DNA of 64,000 nt from Lactobacillus kitasatonis DSM 16761 = JCM 1039 (GCF_000615285.1 NZ_BALU01000008.1:36151-100150); one strand, 5' to 3'; numbered from the stretch's first letter, positions 9,782 through 19,682 are shown. The notes: generated by a model from the letters alone, not told the origin. Made by a program: numbers and translations.

Positions 9782-11338
9782 ATGAAATTAGTATTTTTGC
9801 ATTCAAGTGATACGCATGGCTTCTTATTGCCAACCGATTATCATAATAAAACCGACTATGATGCACCAGTCAGCTTAAGCCGAGTAAGTTCTGTAATTAA
9901 GTCAGAAAAGGGAAAATACGGTGCAGATCACGTTGTAGTAACAGACGCTGGTGATTGCCTGCAAGGTTCTCCGCTTGCTTCTTACACCCACTCAACTGGT
10001 GATTACAATGATTTGTTAAAATTTACAGAAACCTATAATGCAGTGGGCTATGATGCACGTTGCCTTGGTAATCATGACTTTAATTTTGGTTTAGATTATT
10101 TAAGCTACTATGTAGATCAAAATAAAGCTCCAATAATTAATGATAATATTTTAGACGCTGAAACCAATGTGCCATTCTTTGGTAAGGAATATGTCATTAT
10201 CGAGAAAAATGGACTTAAAATTGGTATTTTAGGTATTACAACACAATATATTCCACACTGGGAACCTGCAAAAAACGTTGCTGGTTTAAAGTTTGCTTCC
10301 GCATATGAAAAGATTAAGCATTATGCTAAGATTTTACGTCCTCAAGTAGATGTTTTGGCAGTGATGTATCATGGTGGCTTTGAAAGTGATCCAGTTACTG
10401 GTAAGGCAACTGAACCTCACCGTGGTGAAGACGAAGGCTACAAGATTTTAACTGAAATTCCAGAAGTAGATGTCTTCTTAACTGGTCACCAACATCGTCG
10501 TTTAAACGTAGTTACTAAAGATACAGCAATTGTTCAACCAGGCTATCGCGGTGAAGCTGTTGCCGAAGTTATTTTGGATATTGATGATCAAACCAAGAAG
10601 ATCACTAATATGACTACTAAGCTGATTGACACCAAGGATTATGATCCTGATCCAGCCGTAGTAGAAAAAGTTGCTGATTTGGATAAAAGAACACAAGAAT
10701 GGCTTGATCAACCAATTGCTCACTTGAATAAGCCTGCTCGCATTGAAAATGCAATGAAGGGCAGAATCGAAAGCGCACCATTCATTAACTTGATCCAACA
10801 GATGCAATTATGGTTTACCAAAGCAGATGTTTCAGCTACTGCTGTAATGAGTGAAACTGCTAAAGGTTTTGATAAGACGGTTACGATGAGAGATATTCTG
10901 CTCAACTATCCATATGCTAACCAATTATGCAGAGTGAAATTAACTGGTAAAGAGTTGCGTCACATTATTGAACACAGTGCTGGATTCTTGAAGAAGGATA
11001 AAGATGGCAAGATTACCTTTATTGATCGTTGGATCAAACCTAAGCCAATGCTTTACCACTTTGATGTCTTTTATCCTGTAGAATACGAAGCAGATTTATC
11101 TAAACCAGAAGGTCAACGATTAACTAAATTGACCTTGCATGGCAAGCCAATTGAAGATGATAAGATTTATCACTTGGCAGTAAATAACTACCGTGCAATG
11201 GGTGGCGGATTCTATCCTGAATACAGCATGGATAAGATTGAAACAACACTTGATAAAGATTATGTGCAAATGTTTAGTGAATATCTAACCCATGGTGATG
11301 TTCAAGTAGATACTAAGAAGAATTACAAGTTCTATTAG
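9782..11338 (+). CDS. 5'-nucleotidase/metallophosphatase family protein (UshA/YfkN-like), cytoplasmic
   Basis: The 518-residue protein has the N-terminal calcineurin-type metallophosphoesterase domain (SSDTHGFLLP, DAGDCLQGSP, GNHDFNFG, YHGGFESD, GHQHRR; residues 8-240) and the C-terminal 5'-nucleotidase domain (about 320-518), the two-domain layout of UshA and CpdB enzymes that hydrolyse nucleotides or cyclic nucleotides. No signal peptide or sortase motif is visible, so unlike UshA it should act in the cytoplasm. It is 60 bases after the rpmF terminator region and ends in its own terminator. The precise substrate is not evident. Confidence 0.9.
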   Translation: MKLVFLHSSDTHGFLLPTDYHNKTDYDAPVSLSRVSSVIKSEKGKYGADHVVVTDAGDCLQGSPLASYTHSTGDYNDLLKFTETYNAVGYDARCLGNHDFNFGLDYLSYYVDQNKAPIINDNILDAETNVPFFGKEYVIIEKNGLKIGILGITTQYIPHWEPAKNVAGLKFASAYEKIKHYAKILRPQVDVLAVMYHGGFESDPVTGKATEPHRGEDEGYKILTEIPEVDVFLTGHQHRRLNVVTKDTAIVQPGYRGEAVAEVILDIDDQTKKITNMTTKLIDTKDYDPDPAVVEKVADLDKRTQEWLDQPIAHLNKPARIENAMKGRIESAPFINLIQQMQLWFTKADVSATAVMSETAKGFDKTVTMRDILLNYPYANQLCRVKLTGKELRHIIEHSAGFLKKDKDGKITFIDRWIKPKPMLYHFDVFYPVEYEADLSKPEGQRLTKLTLHGKPIEDDKIYHLAVNNYRAMGGGFYPEYSMDKIETTLDKDYVQMFSEYLTHGDVQVDTKKNYKFY

Positions 11339-11342
11339 AAAG

Positions 11343-11387
11343 CAAAAAAATACACGTGAGATATATAATTCTCACGTGTATTTTTTA
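11343..11387. terminator. Bidirectional terminator between convergent genes
   Basis: A long stem, ATACACGTGAG / CTCACGTGTAT with a 10-base loop, is flanked by A and T runs. It lies between the plus-strand phosphatase gene and the minus-strand DUF2929 gene and can serve both. Confidence 0.9.
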
Positions 11388-11398
11388 TGATTAATAAA

Positions 11399-11617
11399 TT
11401 ACTTTAACTTGCTGTACTTACTATTATCCTTGTGTGAGTGAGCAGTAATGGTTGCAATAATTGCTGAGAAAAGAATACCAAAGATTACGCCAACGATGAC
11501 ACAATTTCTCATGTCGGTTGCGTTAAATGAAGCACTTTGGGTTAAAGGACCAGCAATAAAGCCTACAACAAACATGTAGATTACGCTCCATACGATTGTA
11601 ACGATATATCGACCCAT
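11399..11617 (-). CDS. Small membrane protein, DUF2929 (YjzD-like)
   Basis: A 72-residue protein with two hydrophobic segments. The N terminus GRYIVTIVWSVIYMFVVGFI, the central ...GPLTQSASFNATD and the second helix VIVGVIFGILFSAIIATI resemble DUF2929/YjzD, a family of unknown function in Bacilli. The start at 11617 is preferred to an ATG 33 bases further upstream because AAGGA lies 6 bases before it and the extra residues are hydrophilic and not family-like. It is a lone gene. The tail is Lys/Ser-rich. Confidence 0.65.
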   Translation of the reverse strand: MGRYIVTIVWSVIYMFVVGFIAGPLTQSASFNATDMRNCVIVGVIFGILFSAIIATITAHSHKDNSKYSKLK

Positions 11618-11686
11618 ATTGATTCCTTCTTTCGTGTAGAATTTTATCAAAAACAGAGGCTAATTTCAAACTCGATTAACGCAATT

Positions 11687-11695
11687 TGGTATACT
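11687..11695 (+). promoter_or_regulatory. Extended -10 promoter of dnaE
   Basis: TGG-TATACT (TATACT at 11690-11695) forms an extended -10 element about 36 bases before the dnaE start. No clear -35 is seen at 16-18 bases. Confidence 0.45.
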
Positions 11696-11731
11696 AAATT
11701 TAATGAAAATAAGGCGAAAGGTGGTTAACTT

Positions 11732-14700
11732 ATGCAAATAGCTGCACTGCAAAATCTGAGTTCATTTACATTGCTGGACAGTCCTACAAAAGTTGCAGAT
11801 TTGATTAAGACAGCAAAAGAAAAAGGCTATAATGCCGTAGGTTTAGCGGATATCAATGTAACTTATGGTTTGGTCAACTTTTATGAAATAGCCAAAAAGG
11901 AAGGCATCAAGCCACTTTTAGGGATGCAGATTCGCTTAAATGGATTAATTGATAGCACGCAAAAATATAATTTGCTGGTTTTCGCAAAAACAAACGAGGG
12001 CTACCATAATTTGTTGCGGCTTTCTAGTGCAATTAATTTATTAACTGAGAATGGGCAAAATGATAAGATTTTAACCTTAAAAGAGTTAACTAAATATTTA
12101 AATGATTTATTGGTTATTATTCCCGCAAATACTAGAAGCGAATTAGTATATCTTTTTGAAACCAATCAACAGCTGGGCAGCGATTATTTGCGTGATTTGA
12201 AAAAGATCGTTCCTGATTTCTATATTGGTGTTTATGCAGCGCAGAATGCTCAAGACTACATTGATTATGTTCGCTCTTTAAGTAAGCAGTTTAGTTTGCC
12301 ATTAGTTGCCATAGAAGATTGTGAATATTTAAAACCACGTGATCAATTTTTACAAAAGACTTTGCGTGCTATTCGTTCAGGTCAAAAGATGCAGGATACC
12401 GTGCCACTTGCTAAGCAGGATGGTTCACACTACATGGTTGATGCAGAGCAGATGCTTGAAAGATACCATCGTTTTGATTTAGATGATGCAGTCAATAATA
12501 CTGCCGAGATTGCACAAAAATGCAATGCAGAAGTGATTTTTCAAAAACCAGTTTTGCCTAAATATCATCAAGACAAATTTCCTACCTCTGAAGAATATCT
12601 TCATTATCTAGCTCAAACTGGCTTGCAAGTTAGATTTGGACAGGCAAAGATTCCAGCAGAATATCAAAAGCAGCTTAATTATGAGTTGCGTGTTATTAAT
12701 CAAATGGGCTTTGATGATTATTTCTTGATCGTGTGGGATGTCATCAATTATTGCCACCGCGTGAAAATTACTACTGGTCCCGGAAGAGGGTCAGCCTGTG
12801 GTTCGCTGGTTTCTTATTCATTAAGAATTACTGAAGTAGATCCATTAAAGTATCACTTGCTATTTGAACGTTTCTTAAACCCCGCTAGACATGAAATGCC
12901 TGATATTGACTTGGATATTCCTGATATTCATAGGGATGCAGTTATTAAGTACATGTATCAAAAATACGGCATGGATCATGCAGCACAAATCCTTACTTTT
13001 GGTACTTTGGCTGCTAAGCAGGCATTGCGCGATGTAGGTCGCGTTTTTGGCTTAACTATGGTTGAAGTTAATAAGTGGGCACGTGCTATTCCATATTCCA
13101 AAGGTAAAATGACCTTAAAGCAAGCTTATGAGGAATCACGCGAGTTGCGTTTGCTAGTTGATGCGACCTCAGAAAACAAGTTGCTCTTTAGAACAGCGAT
13201 GGCACTAGAAGGTTTGCCACGGCATTATTCAATTCACGCAGCCGGATTAGTAATTAGTGATGACTCAATTGCTGGAATTTCAGGCTTGCAAGCAGGGCCA
13301 TTAGGCATTCCAGTTACTCAGCAAACTAAGAGGTATGTTGAATCGTTAGGTCTTTTGAAGATCGATTTTTTGGGTTTGCGTAACCTAACTGTTTTGGGTA
13401 ATATTTTAGATTTAGTACGCAGCCAAGGTGTGAAGATTGATCCTAATAAAATACCACTAAATGATGCTAAAACATTGGAATTGTTCCAAAAGGGTAAAAC
13501 TGATGCGATTTTCCAATTTGAATCTGAAGGAATTCGGCGTGTTTTGCGTCAGCTCCATCCCGATAACTTTGAAGATCTTGTAGCGGTAAATGCTTTGTAT
13601 CGTCCAGGTCCAATGCAAAACATTGATACATTCGTAGCAAGAAAGAATGGAAAAGAGCCAGTTCGCTATCCTGACCCGAGTTTAAAGCAGATTCTGCAGC
13701 CTACTTATGGAATTTTGGTTTACCAGGAACAAGTTATGCAAACCGCACAAATCTTGGCTGGCTTTTCACTTGGAGAAGCCGACATTTTGCGTCGAGCAAT
13801 GTCCAAGAAAAAGCAAGATGTAATTGAGCAAGAAAAAAGCAAGTTTATTACTGGTGTAGTTAAAACTGGACACGCTAAAGAAGTAGGAGAGCGTGTTTAC
13901 CACTATATCGAGCAATTTGCTAACTATGGTTTTAACAGATCGCACGCGGTAGCTTATACCAAGATTGCATTTTGGCTAGCTTATCTTAAAGTACATTATC
14001 CAGCAGCCTTTTATACGGCCATGTTGAATTCATCTACTTCAGCTAAAGCACAGCAGTATGTAATGCAGGCCCAAGAAGCTAATATTCGTGTGTTAACGCC
14101 TGATATCAATCACAGTCAGTTGGAATACACGTTGCAAAATAATAATATTTTGGTTGGGTTAAAAGCTATTAAAGGTTTGCGAGTAGATTTTGCTAAAGAA
14201 ATTGCGGCTAACACTAAGCCGTATAAATCATTAAGTGATTTTTTACGCAGAATTGATGCAAAGTTTTTACAAATTGATGCTATTGAAGCTCTAATTATGG
14301 CAGGTGCTTTTGATCAAGTTGAAGATAATAGAAAGGAATTGTTAGCAAACTGCAAGGATATAATTGCGAATGTTCAGTTGACTGGACAGAATATCTCATT
14401 GTCTGAGATTTTGGGGGATGCACCGCTAAAACCAGCTGAAAAGCCAACCAATGCTGAAAAAGCTGAAATGGAAGAAAAGGTTCTAGGCTTTGCAACAACG
14501 ACCACGCCACTAGTTGCAGTCCAGAAGTATGCTCAAAAATTCAATGCTTTGCCTTTAAATCAGTTCCAGATCAATGAATCAGGGATTGGCGTAGGTAAAT
14601 TAATGAGCCTTAAAAGGATTCGTACTAAGAATGATAAGACTATGGCTTTTGCTAGCTTTGCAGATTCTTCAAGTCAACAAGAGGTCATTATTTTTCCTAA

Positions 14701-14839
14701 TGCTTATGAAAAGTTTAACGATGTTTTGAAAATTGGCGATATATATTTGCTTGGTCTGCGTACCCAAGGCGATCGCTATGATCAAAATAAAATGCAATAT
14801 TTGTTAACTAATTTAAGAAAAGTCAATTTCAAAGATTAA
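11732..14839 (+). CDS. dnaE: DNA polymerase III subunit alpha, DnaE
   Basis: DnaE is the second replicative polymerase of Firmicutes, extending RNA primers before PolC takes over. Domains in order: an N-terminal PHP domain (residues 1-205), the Pol3 catalytic core with GPGRGSACGSLVSY (about 350), the two Asp in PDIDLDIPD (about 390-398) and the third in KIDFLGLRN (about 546), then thumb/fingers (YRPGPMQNID, YGILVYQEQVMQ), HhH and an OB fold near 960-1000. At 1035 residues it is a short Firmicute-type DnaE. The PHP first motif, normally HxHxxYSLL, reads LQNLSSFTLL, so the metal-binding His pair is missing. AAGGTGG 9 bases upstream supports the start. Confidence 0.97.
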   Translation: MQIAALQNLSSFTLLDSPTKVADLIKTAKEKGYNAVGLADINVTYGLVNFYEIAKKEGIKPLLGMQIRLNGLIDSTQKYNLLVFAKTNEGYHNLLRLSSAINLLTENGQNDKILTLKELTKYLNDLLVIIPANTRSELVYLFETNQQLGSDYLRDLKKIVPDFYIGVYAAQNAQDYIDYVRSLSKQFSLPLVAIEDCEYLKPRDQFLQKTLRAIRSGQKMQDTVPLAKQDGSHYMVDAEQMLERYHRFDLDDAVNNTAEIAQKCNAEVIFQKPVLPKYHQDKFPTSEEYLHYLAQTGLQVRFGQAKIPAEYQKQLNYELRVINQMGFDDYFLIVWDVINYCHRVKITTGPGRGSACGSLVSYSLRITEVDPLKYHLLFERFLNPARHEMPDIDLDIPDIHRDAVIKYMYQKYGMDHAAQILTFGTLAAKQALRDVGRVFGLTMVEVNKWARAIPYSKGKMTLKQAYEESRELRLLVDATSENKLLFRTAMALEGLPRHYSIHAAGLVISDDSIAGISGLQAGPLGIPVTQQTKRYVESLGLLKIDFLGLRNLTVLGNILDLVRSQGVKIDPNKIPLNDAKTLELFQKGKTDAIFQFESEGIRRVLRQLHPDNFEDLVAVNALYRPGPMQNIDTFVARKNGKEPVRYPDPSLKQILQPTYGILVYQEQVMQTAQILAGFSLGEADILRRAMSKKKQDVIEQEKSKFITGVVKTGHAKEVGERVYHYIEQFANYGFNRSHAVAYTKIAFWLAYLKVHYPAAFYTAMLNSSTSAKAQQYVMQAQEANIRVLTPDINHSQLEYTLQNNNILVGLKAIKGLRVDFAKEIAANTKPYKSLSDFLRRIDAKFLQIDAIEALIMAGAFDQVEDNRKELLANCKDIIANVQLTGQNISLSEILGDAPLKPAEKPTNAEKAEMEEKVLGFATTTTPLVAVQKYAQKFNALPLNQFQINESGIGVGKLMSLKRIRTKNDKTMAFASFADSSSQQEVIIFPNAYEKFNDVLKIGDIYLLGLRTQGDRYDQNKMQYLLTNLRKVNFKD

Positions 14840-14964
14840 TTGTTATCGAAAGATGAACAATTACTGCGAATGTAAGTGCTAACAATCTGCTATATAAAAA
14901 TAAAGCCCAATTTAGCGTAATTTTTATGAGCTTTTTAGTTCAAAAAATGTTAATATTTACTTGA

Positions 14965-14980
14965 TGTGAGAAATTACACA
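14965..14980 (+). promoter_or_regulatory. Inverted repeat upstream of pfkA, possible operator
   Basis: TGTGAGAAATTACACA is a near-perfect dyad (TGTGN/NCACA) 25 bases before the pfkA start. It resembles CRP/FNR-type sites (TGTGA-N6-TCACA) with one mismatch, and lacks the central CG of a CcpA cre site. It overlaps a plausible -35 (TTGATG, 14961-14966). Role is inferred only. Confidence 0.3.
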
Positions 14981-15004
14981 AAATAATCATGATGAGGTGA
15001 ATTC

Positions 15005-15967
15005 ATGAAACGGATTGGTATTTTAACTAGTGGTGGAGACGCCCCTGGTATGAATGCAGCAATTAGAGCTGTGACAAAGACTGCCATTCATCATGGCCTT
15101 GAAGTCTTTGGAATTCGTTACGGTTTCGCTGGTTTGGTTGCAGGTGACTTTGTTCCGCTAACTACGGAAAATGTTGACCACAAGATTAATGAAGGCGGTA
15201 CATTCTTGTACAGTGCTCGTTATCCTGAATTTGCACAAGAAGAAGTGCAACAAAAGGGTGTAGAGCAATTGAAGAAGCACGGTATTGATGCAGTTATCGT
15301 TATTGGCGGTGACGGATCATACCACGGTGCTTTGGCCTTAACTCGCCACGGCGTAAACTCAGTTGGTTTGCCAGGAACTATCGACAACGATATTCCTTAC
15401 ACTGACTACACGATTGGCTTTGATTCTGCTTGTCGTACTGCTATGGACGCAATTGATAAGATTCGTGACACTGCAAGTAGTCACCACAGAGTATTCATTG
15501 TTAACGTAATGGGTCGTGAATGTGGTGATATTGCTATGCGTGTCGGTGTTGCAAGCGGCGCAGATGCTATTGTAATTCCTGAACGTCCTTATGACATTAA
15601 GGAAATTGCAGAAACTCTTAAACGCGGATTTGCAGATGGCAAAGATCATGGTATCATTGTCTTAGCAGAAGGTGTCATGTCTGCCGATAAATTTAAGGAT
15701 GAATTACTTAAATACGGTGATTTTGATGCTCGTGCTAATGTCCTTGCACATATGCAACGTGGTGGCTCACCTACTGTCACAGATAGAGTAAATGCTACTA
15801 AGATGGGTAACTATGCTGTTAAGTTGCTTCTTGATGGGAAGGGCGGTTTAGCTGTCGGCATCGAGAATAGCAAACTTGAAACCCACGACATTCTTGATTT
15901 GTTTGATGGTAAACACCAAGGCGATTATGCGCTTATGGATGTAAATGAAGAAATGACTAAATATTAA
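15005..15967 (+). CDS. pfkA: ATP-dependent 6-phosphofructokinase
   Basis: PfkA phosphorylates fructose 6-phosphate to fructose 1,6-bisphosphate, the committed glycolytic step. Visible signatures: ATP-binding [15 protein letters not shown] (8-22), GGDGSYHGA (about 102), catalytic [20 protein letters not shown] (about 124-143) and the sugar-phosphate site near MGRECGDIA. The 320-residue length is that of the bacterial type. GAGGTG about 5 bases upstream marks the ATG. Followed after 33 bases by pyk, so pfkA-pyk is an operon as in other lactobacilli. Codon use is strongly biased toward preferred codons, fitting high expression. Confidence 0.98.
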   Translation: MKRIGILTSGGDAPGMNAAIRAVTKTAIHHGLEVFGIRYGFAGLVAGDFVPLTTENVDHKINEGGTFLYSARYPEFAQEEVQQKGVEQLKKHGIDAVIVIGGDGSYHGALALTRHGVNSVGLPGTIDNDIPYTDYTIGFDSACRTAMDAIDKIRDTASSHHRVFIVNVMGRECGDIAMRVGVASGADAIVIPERPYDIKEIAETLKRGFADGKDHGIIVLAEGVMSADKFKDELLKYGDFDARANVLAHMQRGGSPTVTDRVNATKMGNYAVKLLLDGKGGLAVGIENSKLETHDILDLFDGKHQGDYALMDVNEEMTKY

Positions 15968-16000
15968 TTTAGTTGATTTTTGGAGAGGATTTTTTTAATA

Positions 16001-17770
16001 ATGAAGAAAACTAAGATTGTTAGTACTTTAGGACCAGCTTCAAATGATATTGAAACTATTACCGCTTTAGCAAAAGCTGGTGCAAACGTATTCCGTTTCA
16101 ACTTCTCACACGGTGATCACCCAGAACACCTTGCTCGTATGAAGATGGTTCGTCAAGTGGAAAAGGATACTGGTTTACTTCTTGGTATCGACCTTGACAC
16201 TAAGGGTGCTGAAATCAGAACCACTGAACAAGAAGGTGGCAAGTTTACTATTAACACCGGTGACATGATCCGTGTATCAATGGATGCTACTAAGAAGGGT
16301 AACAAGGACATGATCCACGTTACCTACGATGGTTTGTACGATGATACTCACGTTGGTGGTCACGTATTAATCGATGACGGTTTGGTTGACCTTTTGATCA
16401 AGGAAAAGGACGACTCAAAGAGAGAATTAGTTTGTGAAGCTCAAAACACTGGTGTTATTGGTTCAAAGAAGGGTGTTAACGCTCCTGGCGTTGAAATCCG
16501 CCTCCCAGGTATCACTGAAAAGGATACTGACGACATCAAGTTCGGTTTGAAGTTCGGTATTAACTTCATTACTGCTTCATTTGCACGTAAAGCTCAAGAT
16601 ATCTTAGACATCCGTAAGCTTTGTGAAGAAGCAGGTGCAGACTACGTTAAGATCTTCCCTAAGATTGAATCACAAGAAGGTATTGACAACGCTGACGAAA
16701 TCTTACAAGTATCAGACGGTTTGATGGTTGCTCGTGGTGACATGGGTGTTGAAATTCCATTCATGGAAGTTCCATTTGTACAAAAGAGCTTAATCCGTAA
16801 GGCTAACGCTCTTGGTAAGCCAGTTATCACTGCTACCCAAATGCTTGACTCAATGCAAGAAAACCCACGTCCAACTCGTGCCGAAGTTTCAGACGTTGCT
16901 AACGCTGTTCTTGACGGTACTGACGCAACTATGCTTTCAGGTGAATCAGCAAACGGTCTTTACCCAGTTAAGGCTGTTAAGGCTATGGCTGAAATTGACG
17001 AACGTACTGAAAAGCAAATGCTTAAGCGTAACACTTTAGCACTTCAAAGATTCGAAGCTTACAAGGGTTCAAACGTAACTGAAGCTATTGGTGAATCAGT
17101 TGTACGTACTGCTCAAGAATTAGGTGTTAAGACTATCATTACTGCAACTAACTCAGGTTACACTGCACGTATGATTTCTAAGTACCGTCCAAACGCAGAC
17201 ATCATTGCTTTGACCTTCGATGAAAAGATTCAACACTCATTAGGTATTGTTTGGGGTGTTCAACCAGTATTGACTGAAAAGCCTAAGTCAACTGATGACA
17301 TGTTTGAAGTAGCTGCTAAGGTAGCTAAGGAAAAGGGCTTTGTTAAGGATGGCGACCTTGTAATCATCGTTGCTGGTGTTCCAGTTGGTGACTCAGGTAC
17401 TACTAACTTGATGAAGTTACAAATCATCGGTAACAAGCTTGTTAAAGGTTTAGGTGTTGGTAACGGTTCAGTTATCGGCAAGGCCGTTGTAGCAAACTCA
17501 GCAGAAGAAGCTAACAGCAAGGTTAAGGAAGGCGACATTTTAGTTGCTAAGACTACTGACCCTGACTACAACCCAGCTATCAAGAAGGCTTCAGGTTTAG
17601 TTGTTGAAGCTTCAGGTTTAACTTCACACGCTGCAGTTATTGGTTTGTCATTAGGTATCCCAGTTATTGTTGGTGCTACTGACGCAGTTGAAAAGATTTC
17701 TGATGGCTCAACTATTACTGTTGACGCTCGTCGTGGTGCTATATACCAAGGCGAAATCTCAAACCTTTAA
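16001..17770 (+). CDS. pyk: Pyruvate kinase with C-terminal PEP-utiliser-like domain
   Basis: Pyk converts PEP and ADP to pyruvate and ATP. The TIM-barrel start KTKIVSTLGPAS, ESQEGIDNADEI, GLMVARGDMGVEIP and TQMLDSM motifs are clear. Residues about 475-589 form the extra C-terminal domain typical of Bacillus and Lactobacillus enzymes, related to the PEP-utilising mobile domain, with the His-containing TSHAAVIG motif. The ATG at 16001 gives the family N terminus MKKTKIV; the only Shine-Dalgarno candidate, GGAGAGG at 15981-15987, is 13 bases away, which is long. 589 residues. Codon bias is the strongest in the window, in keeping with a highly expressed glycolytic gene. Confidence 0.98.
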   Translation: MKKTKIVSTLGPASNDIETITALAKAGANVFRFNFSHGDHPEHLARMKMVRQVEKDTGLLLGIDLDTKGAEIRTTEQEGGKFTINTGDMIRVSMDATKKGNKDMIHVTYDGLYDDTHVGGHVLIDDGLVDLLIKEKDDSKRELVCEAQNTGVIGSKKGVNAPGVEIRLPGITEKDTDDIKFGLKFGINFITASFARKAQDILDIRKLCEEAGADYVKIFPKIESQEGIDNADEILQVSDGLMVARGDMGVEIPFMEVPFVQKSLIRKANALGKPVITATQMLDSMQENPRPTRAEVSDVANAVLDGTDATMLSGESANGLYPVKAVKAMAEIDERTEKQMLKRNTLALQRFEAYKGSNVTEAIGESVVRTAQELGVKTIITATNSGYTARMISKYRPNADIIALTFDEKIQHSLGIVWGVQPVLTEKPKSTDDMFEVAAKVAKEKGFVKDGDLVIIVAGVPVGDSGTTNLMKLQIIGNKLVKGLGVGNGSVIGKAVVANSAEEANSKVKEGDILVAKTTDPDYNPAIKKASGLVVEASGLTSHAAVIGLSLGIPVIVGATDAVEKISDGSTITVDARRGAIYQGEISNL

Positions 17771-17803
17771 TTTAAAGATATAAAAAATAAAGATTAGCTA
17801 ATC

Positions 17804-17838
17804 AAAAAATAGTCAGCTTTCGAGCTGGCTATTTTATT
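17804..17838 (+). terminator. Terminator of the pfkA-pyk operon
   Basis: A stem AAATAGTCAGCT / AGCTGGCTATTT closed by the stable TTCG tetraloop is followed by a T-rich stretch, 35 bases after the pyk stop. Confidence 0.88.
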
Positions 17839-17896
17839 TTGTCCAAATTTCTCTTATACTTATATATAAGAATATGTAAAGTAGGAGACGCTAAAT

Positions 17897-18787
17897 ATGC
17901 TTGGAACTGTTGAAAAAGGAAAAATCATTGATGAAAACGAGAATGCTTATTATGTTCAAATTGATGGGATAACTTATGAACTTAAAAAGCATGAAATCAC
18001 TCAAGACGATATTCCAAAAGTGGGTGATGAAATTGAAGGCTTTATTTATGATAATAAGCACCATGATCGTGAAATGACTCAATTTTTACCATTTGCTCAA
18101 CCAGATCAATATGGCTGGGGTAAGGTTACTGAAGTTAGACCTGGCCTAGGCGTATTCGTTGATGTTGGCCTCCCAGATAAAGATGTAGTATTATCAATGG
18201 ATGATTTGCCACGTGAAAAAGAAAGATGGCCACGTCGTGATGATCGTTTATTGGTTAGACTAGAAACAGACTACAAGGATCGAATTTGGGCAAAATTAGC
18301 TGATGAAAATATTTTTGAGCAACTAGCAGCTAACTTTCCAAATAATATGAATAACCAAAATGTTTTTGCTACTGTTTACTCTAGTCGTGAAATTGGTGCT
18401 TTTGTTTTAACTGATGACTATTACTTAGGCTTTGTTCATGCTTCTCAAATGCCACGTCCAATGCGTTTAGGTGAACAATTTAAAGGTCGTGTAATTGGTG
18501 TTAGTCAATATGGTCGTTTGAATTTAAGTGCTTTACCTCGTGCATTCGAAGAAATCGATGACGACGCTCAAATGATTTTGATGAGTTTGCGTAGACGTGA
18601 AACCAGGACTTTACCTTTCTACGACAAAACTGATGCTCAAGAGATTAAGTCTTACTTCGGTATTTCTAAATCTGCGTTTAAGCGTGCAGTAGGTCACTTG
18701 CTTAAGGCTGGTTTAATCGAAGAAGATAAAGATGCAGGAACAATAACTCTGATTAAGGATCCAGATGAGGACATCGATGGCGAATAA
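17897..18787 (+). CDS. cvfB: CvfB-like S1 RNA-binding protein (YitL family)
   Basis: The 296-residue protein contains tandem S1/OB-type RNA-binding domains: one at the N terminus, a second with PGLGVFVDVGLPDKDVVLSMDDLP (about 77-100), a third with GFVHASQMPRPMRLGEQFKGRVIGV (about 177-205), and a C-terminal winged-helix segment (about 230-285, YFGISKSAFKRAVGHLLKAGLI). This is the CvfB/YitL layout; in staphylococci CvfB affects virulence gene expression through RNA. It follows the pyk terminator and heads the cvfB-xerD-ribT-scpA-scpB-rluB cluster; xerD overlaps its 3' end. GTAGGAGA lies before the ATG. Confidence 0.88.
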   Translation: MLGTVEKGKIIDENENAYYVQIDGITYELKKHEITQDDIPKVGDEIEGFIYDNKHHDREMTQFLPFAQPDQYGWGKVTEVRPGLGVFVDVGLPDKDVVLSMDDLPREKERWPRRDDRLLVRLETDYKDRIWAKLADENIFEQLAANFPNNMNNQNVFATVYSSREIGAFVLTDDYYLGFVHASQMPRPMRLGEQFKGRVIGVSQYGRLNLSALPRAFEEIDDDAQMILMSLRRRETRTLPFYDKTDAQEIKSYFGISKSAFKRAVGHLLKAGLIEEDKDAGTITLIKDPDEDIDGE

Positions 18788-19682
18788 TGAGTTACAAGAT
18801 CAAATAGATGATTACTTACGTTTTAGTCAAGTTGAGCGTGGTCTAAGTACAAATACGATCAGTGCTTATCGTCAAGATCTGGAAGAATATCTTTCTTTTA
18901 TTAAAAAAGAAGGGATGACTTCATGGCCGACTGAGGCTAGTGATGTTGACGCTTTTTTGGCTAGACAGCGTGATTTAAATAAAGCCACTAGTTCGATTAG
19001 TAGGCTTATTTCGAGTATGCGCAAGTTTTATCAATGGCTAGCACGACAAAATATTCAAAAATTAAATCCAATGCTAGAAATTGATTTACCTAAAAAAGAA
19101 CAACGCCTTCCAACGGCTTTAAGTCGAGAAGAAGTTAATCATTTGTTGGAACAACCAGATGTAGGACAAAAATTAGGCCTGCGTGATCGTGCGATTCTTG
19201 AAACTCTTTATGCGACAGGTATGCGGGTAAGCGAATTAATTAATTTAGAATTACAAGACATCCATGAAGATCTTGGCCTAATTCGTGTATTAGGAAAGGG
19301 ATCTAAAGAAAGATTAATTCCAATTAGTCCTGTAGCCCTACACTGGATCGATAAATATCAAAAAGAAGTTCGTGATCCATTAATTCTTAAATCCGGGAAA
19401 AATGATGAACATCTTTTCTTGAATAATCGTGGAGGAAAGTTAACCAGACAGGCAATTTGGCAAATGATTAAGAAATATTGTCAAATGGCAGGTATTACAA
19501 AAGATGTTACGCCACACACACTGCGTCATACTTTTGCGACGCATTTATTGGAAAATGGTGCAGATTTAAGAGTTGTGCAAGAAATTCTTGGACACTCTGA
19601 TATTAGTACTACCCAGATTTATACTAATTTATCGCAAAAACATATTTTACAAGTGTATCAAAAGACACATCCACGTCTTTAG
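18777..19682 (+). CDS. xerD: Site-specific tyrosine recombinase XerD
   Basis: XerD resolves chromosome dimers at dif with XerC. The core-binding N domain spans residues 5-95 and the catalytic domain about 110-300. All catalytic residues are seen: Arg in TGMRVSEL, Lys region in GKGSKERLIPI, HTLRHTFATHLL (His and Arg), GHSDISTTQIYTN (His and Tyr). The ATG at 18777 has GAGGA 5 bases upstream and overlaps cvfB by 11 bases; an in-frame ATG at 18765 is an alternative. 301 residues is normal. Position beside ribT-scpA is the usual Firmicute location of xerD rather than xerC. Confidence 0.93.
   Translation: MANNELQDQIDDYLRFSQVERGLSTNTISAYRQDLEEYLSFIKKEGMTSWPTEASDVDAFLARQRDLNKATSSISRLISSMRKFYQWLARQNIQKLNPMLEIDLPKKEQRLPTALSREEVNHLLEQPDVGQKLGLRDRAILETLYATGMRVSELINLELQDIHEDLGLIRVLGKGSKERLIPISPVALHWIDKYQKEVRDPLILKSGKNDEHLFLNNRGGKLTRQAIWQMIKKYCQMAGITKDVTPHTLRHTFATHLLENGADLRVVQEILGHSDISTTQIYTNLSQKHILQVYQKTHPRL

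Noticed and set aside
14911..14938. Terminator after dnaE
   Set aside because: AAAGC/GCTTT pairs only 5 bases with poor inner pairing; too weak to report as a feature.
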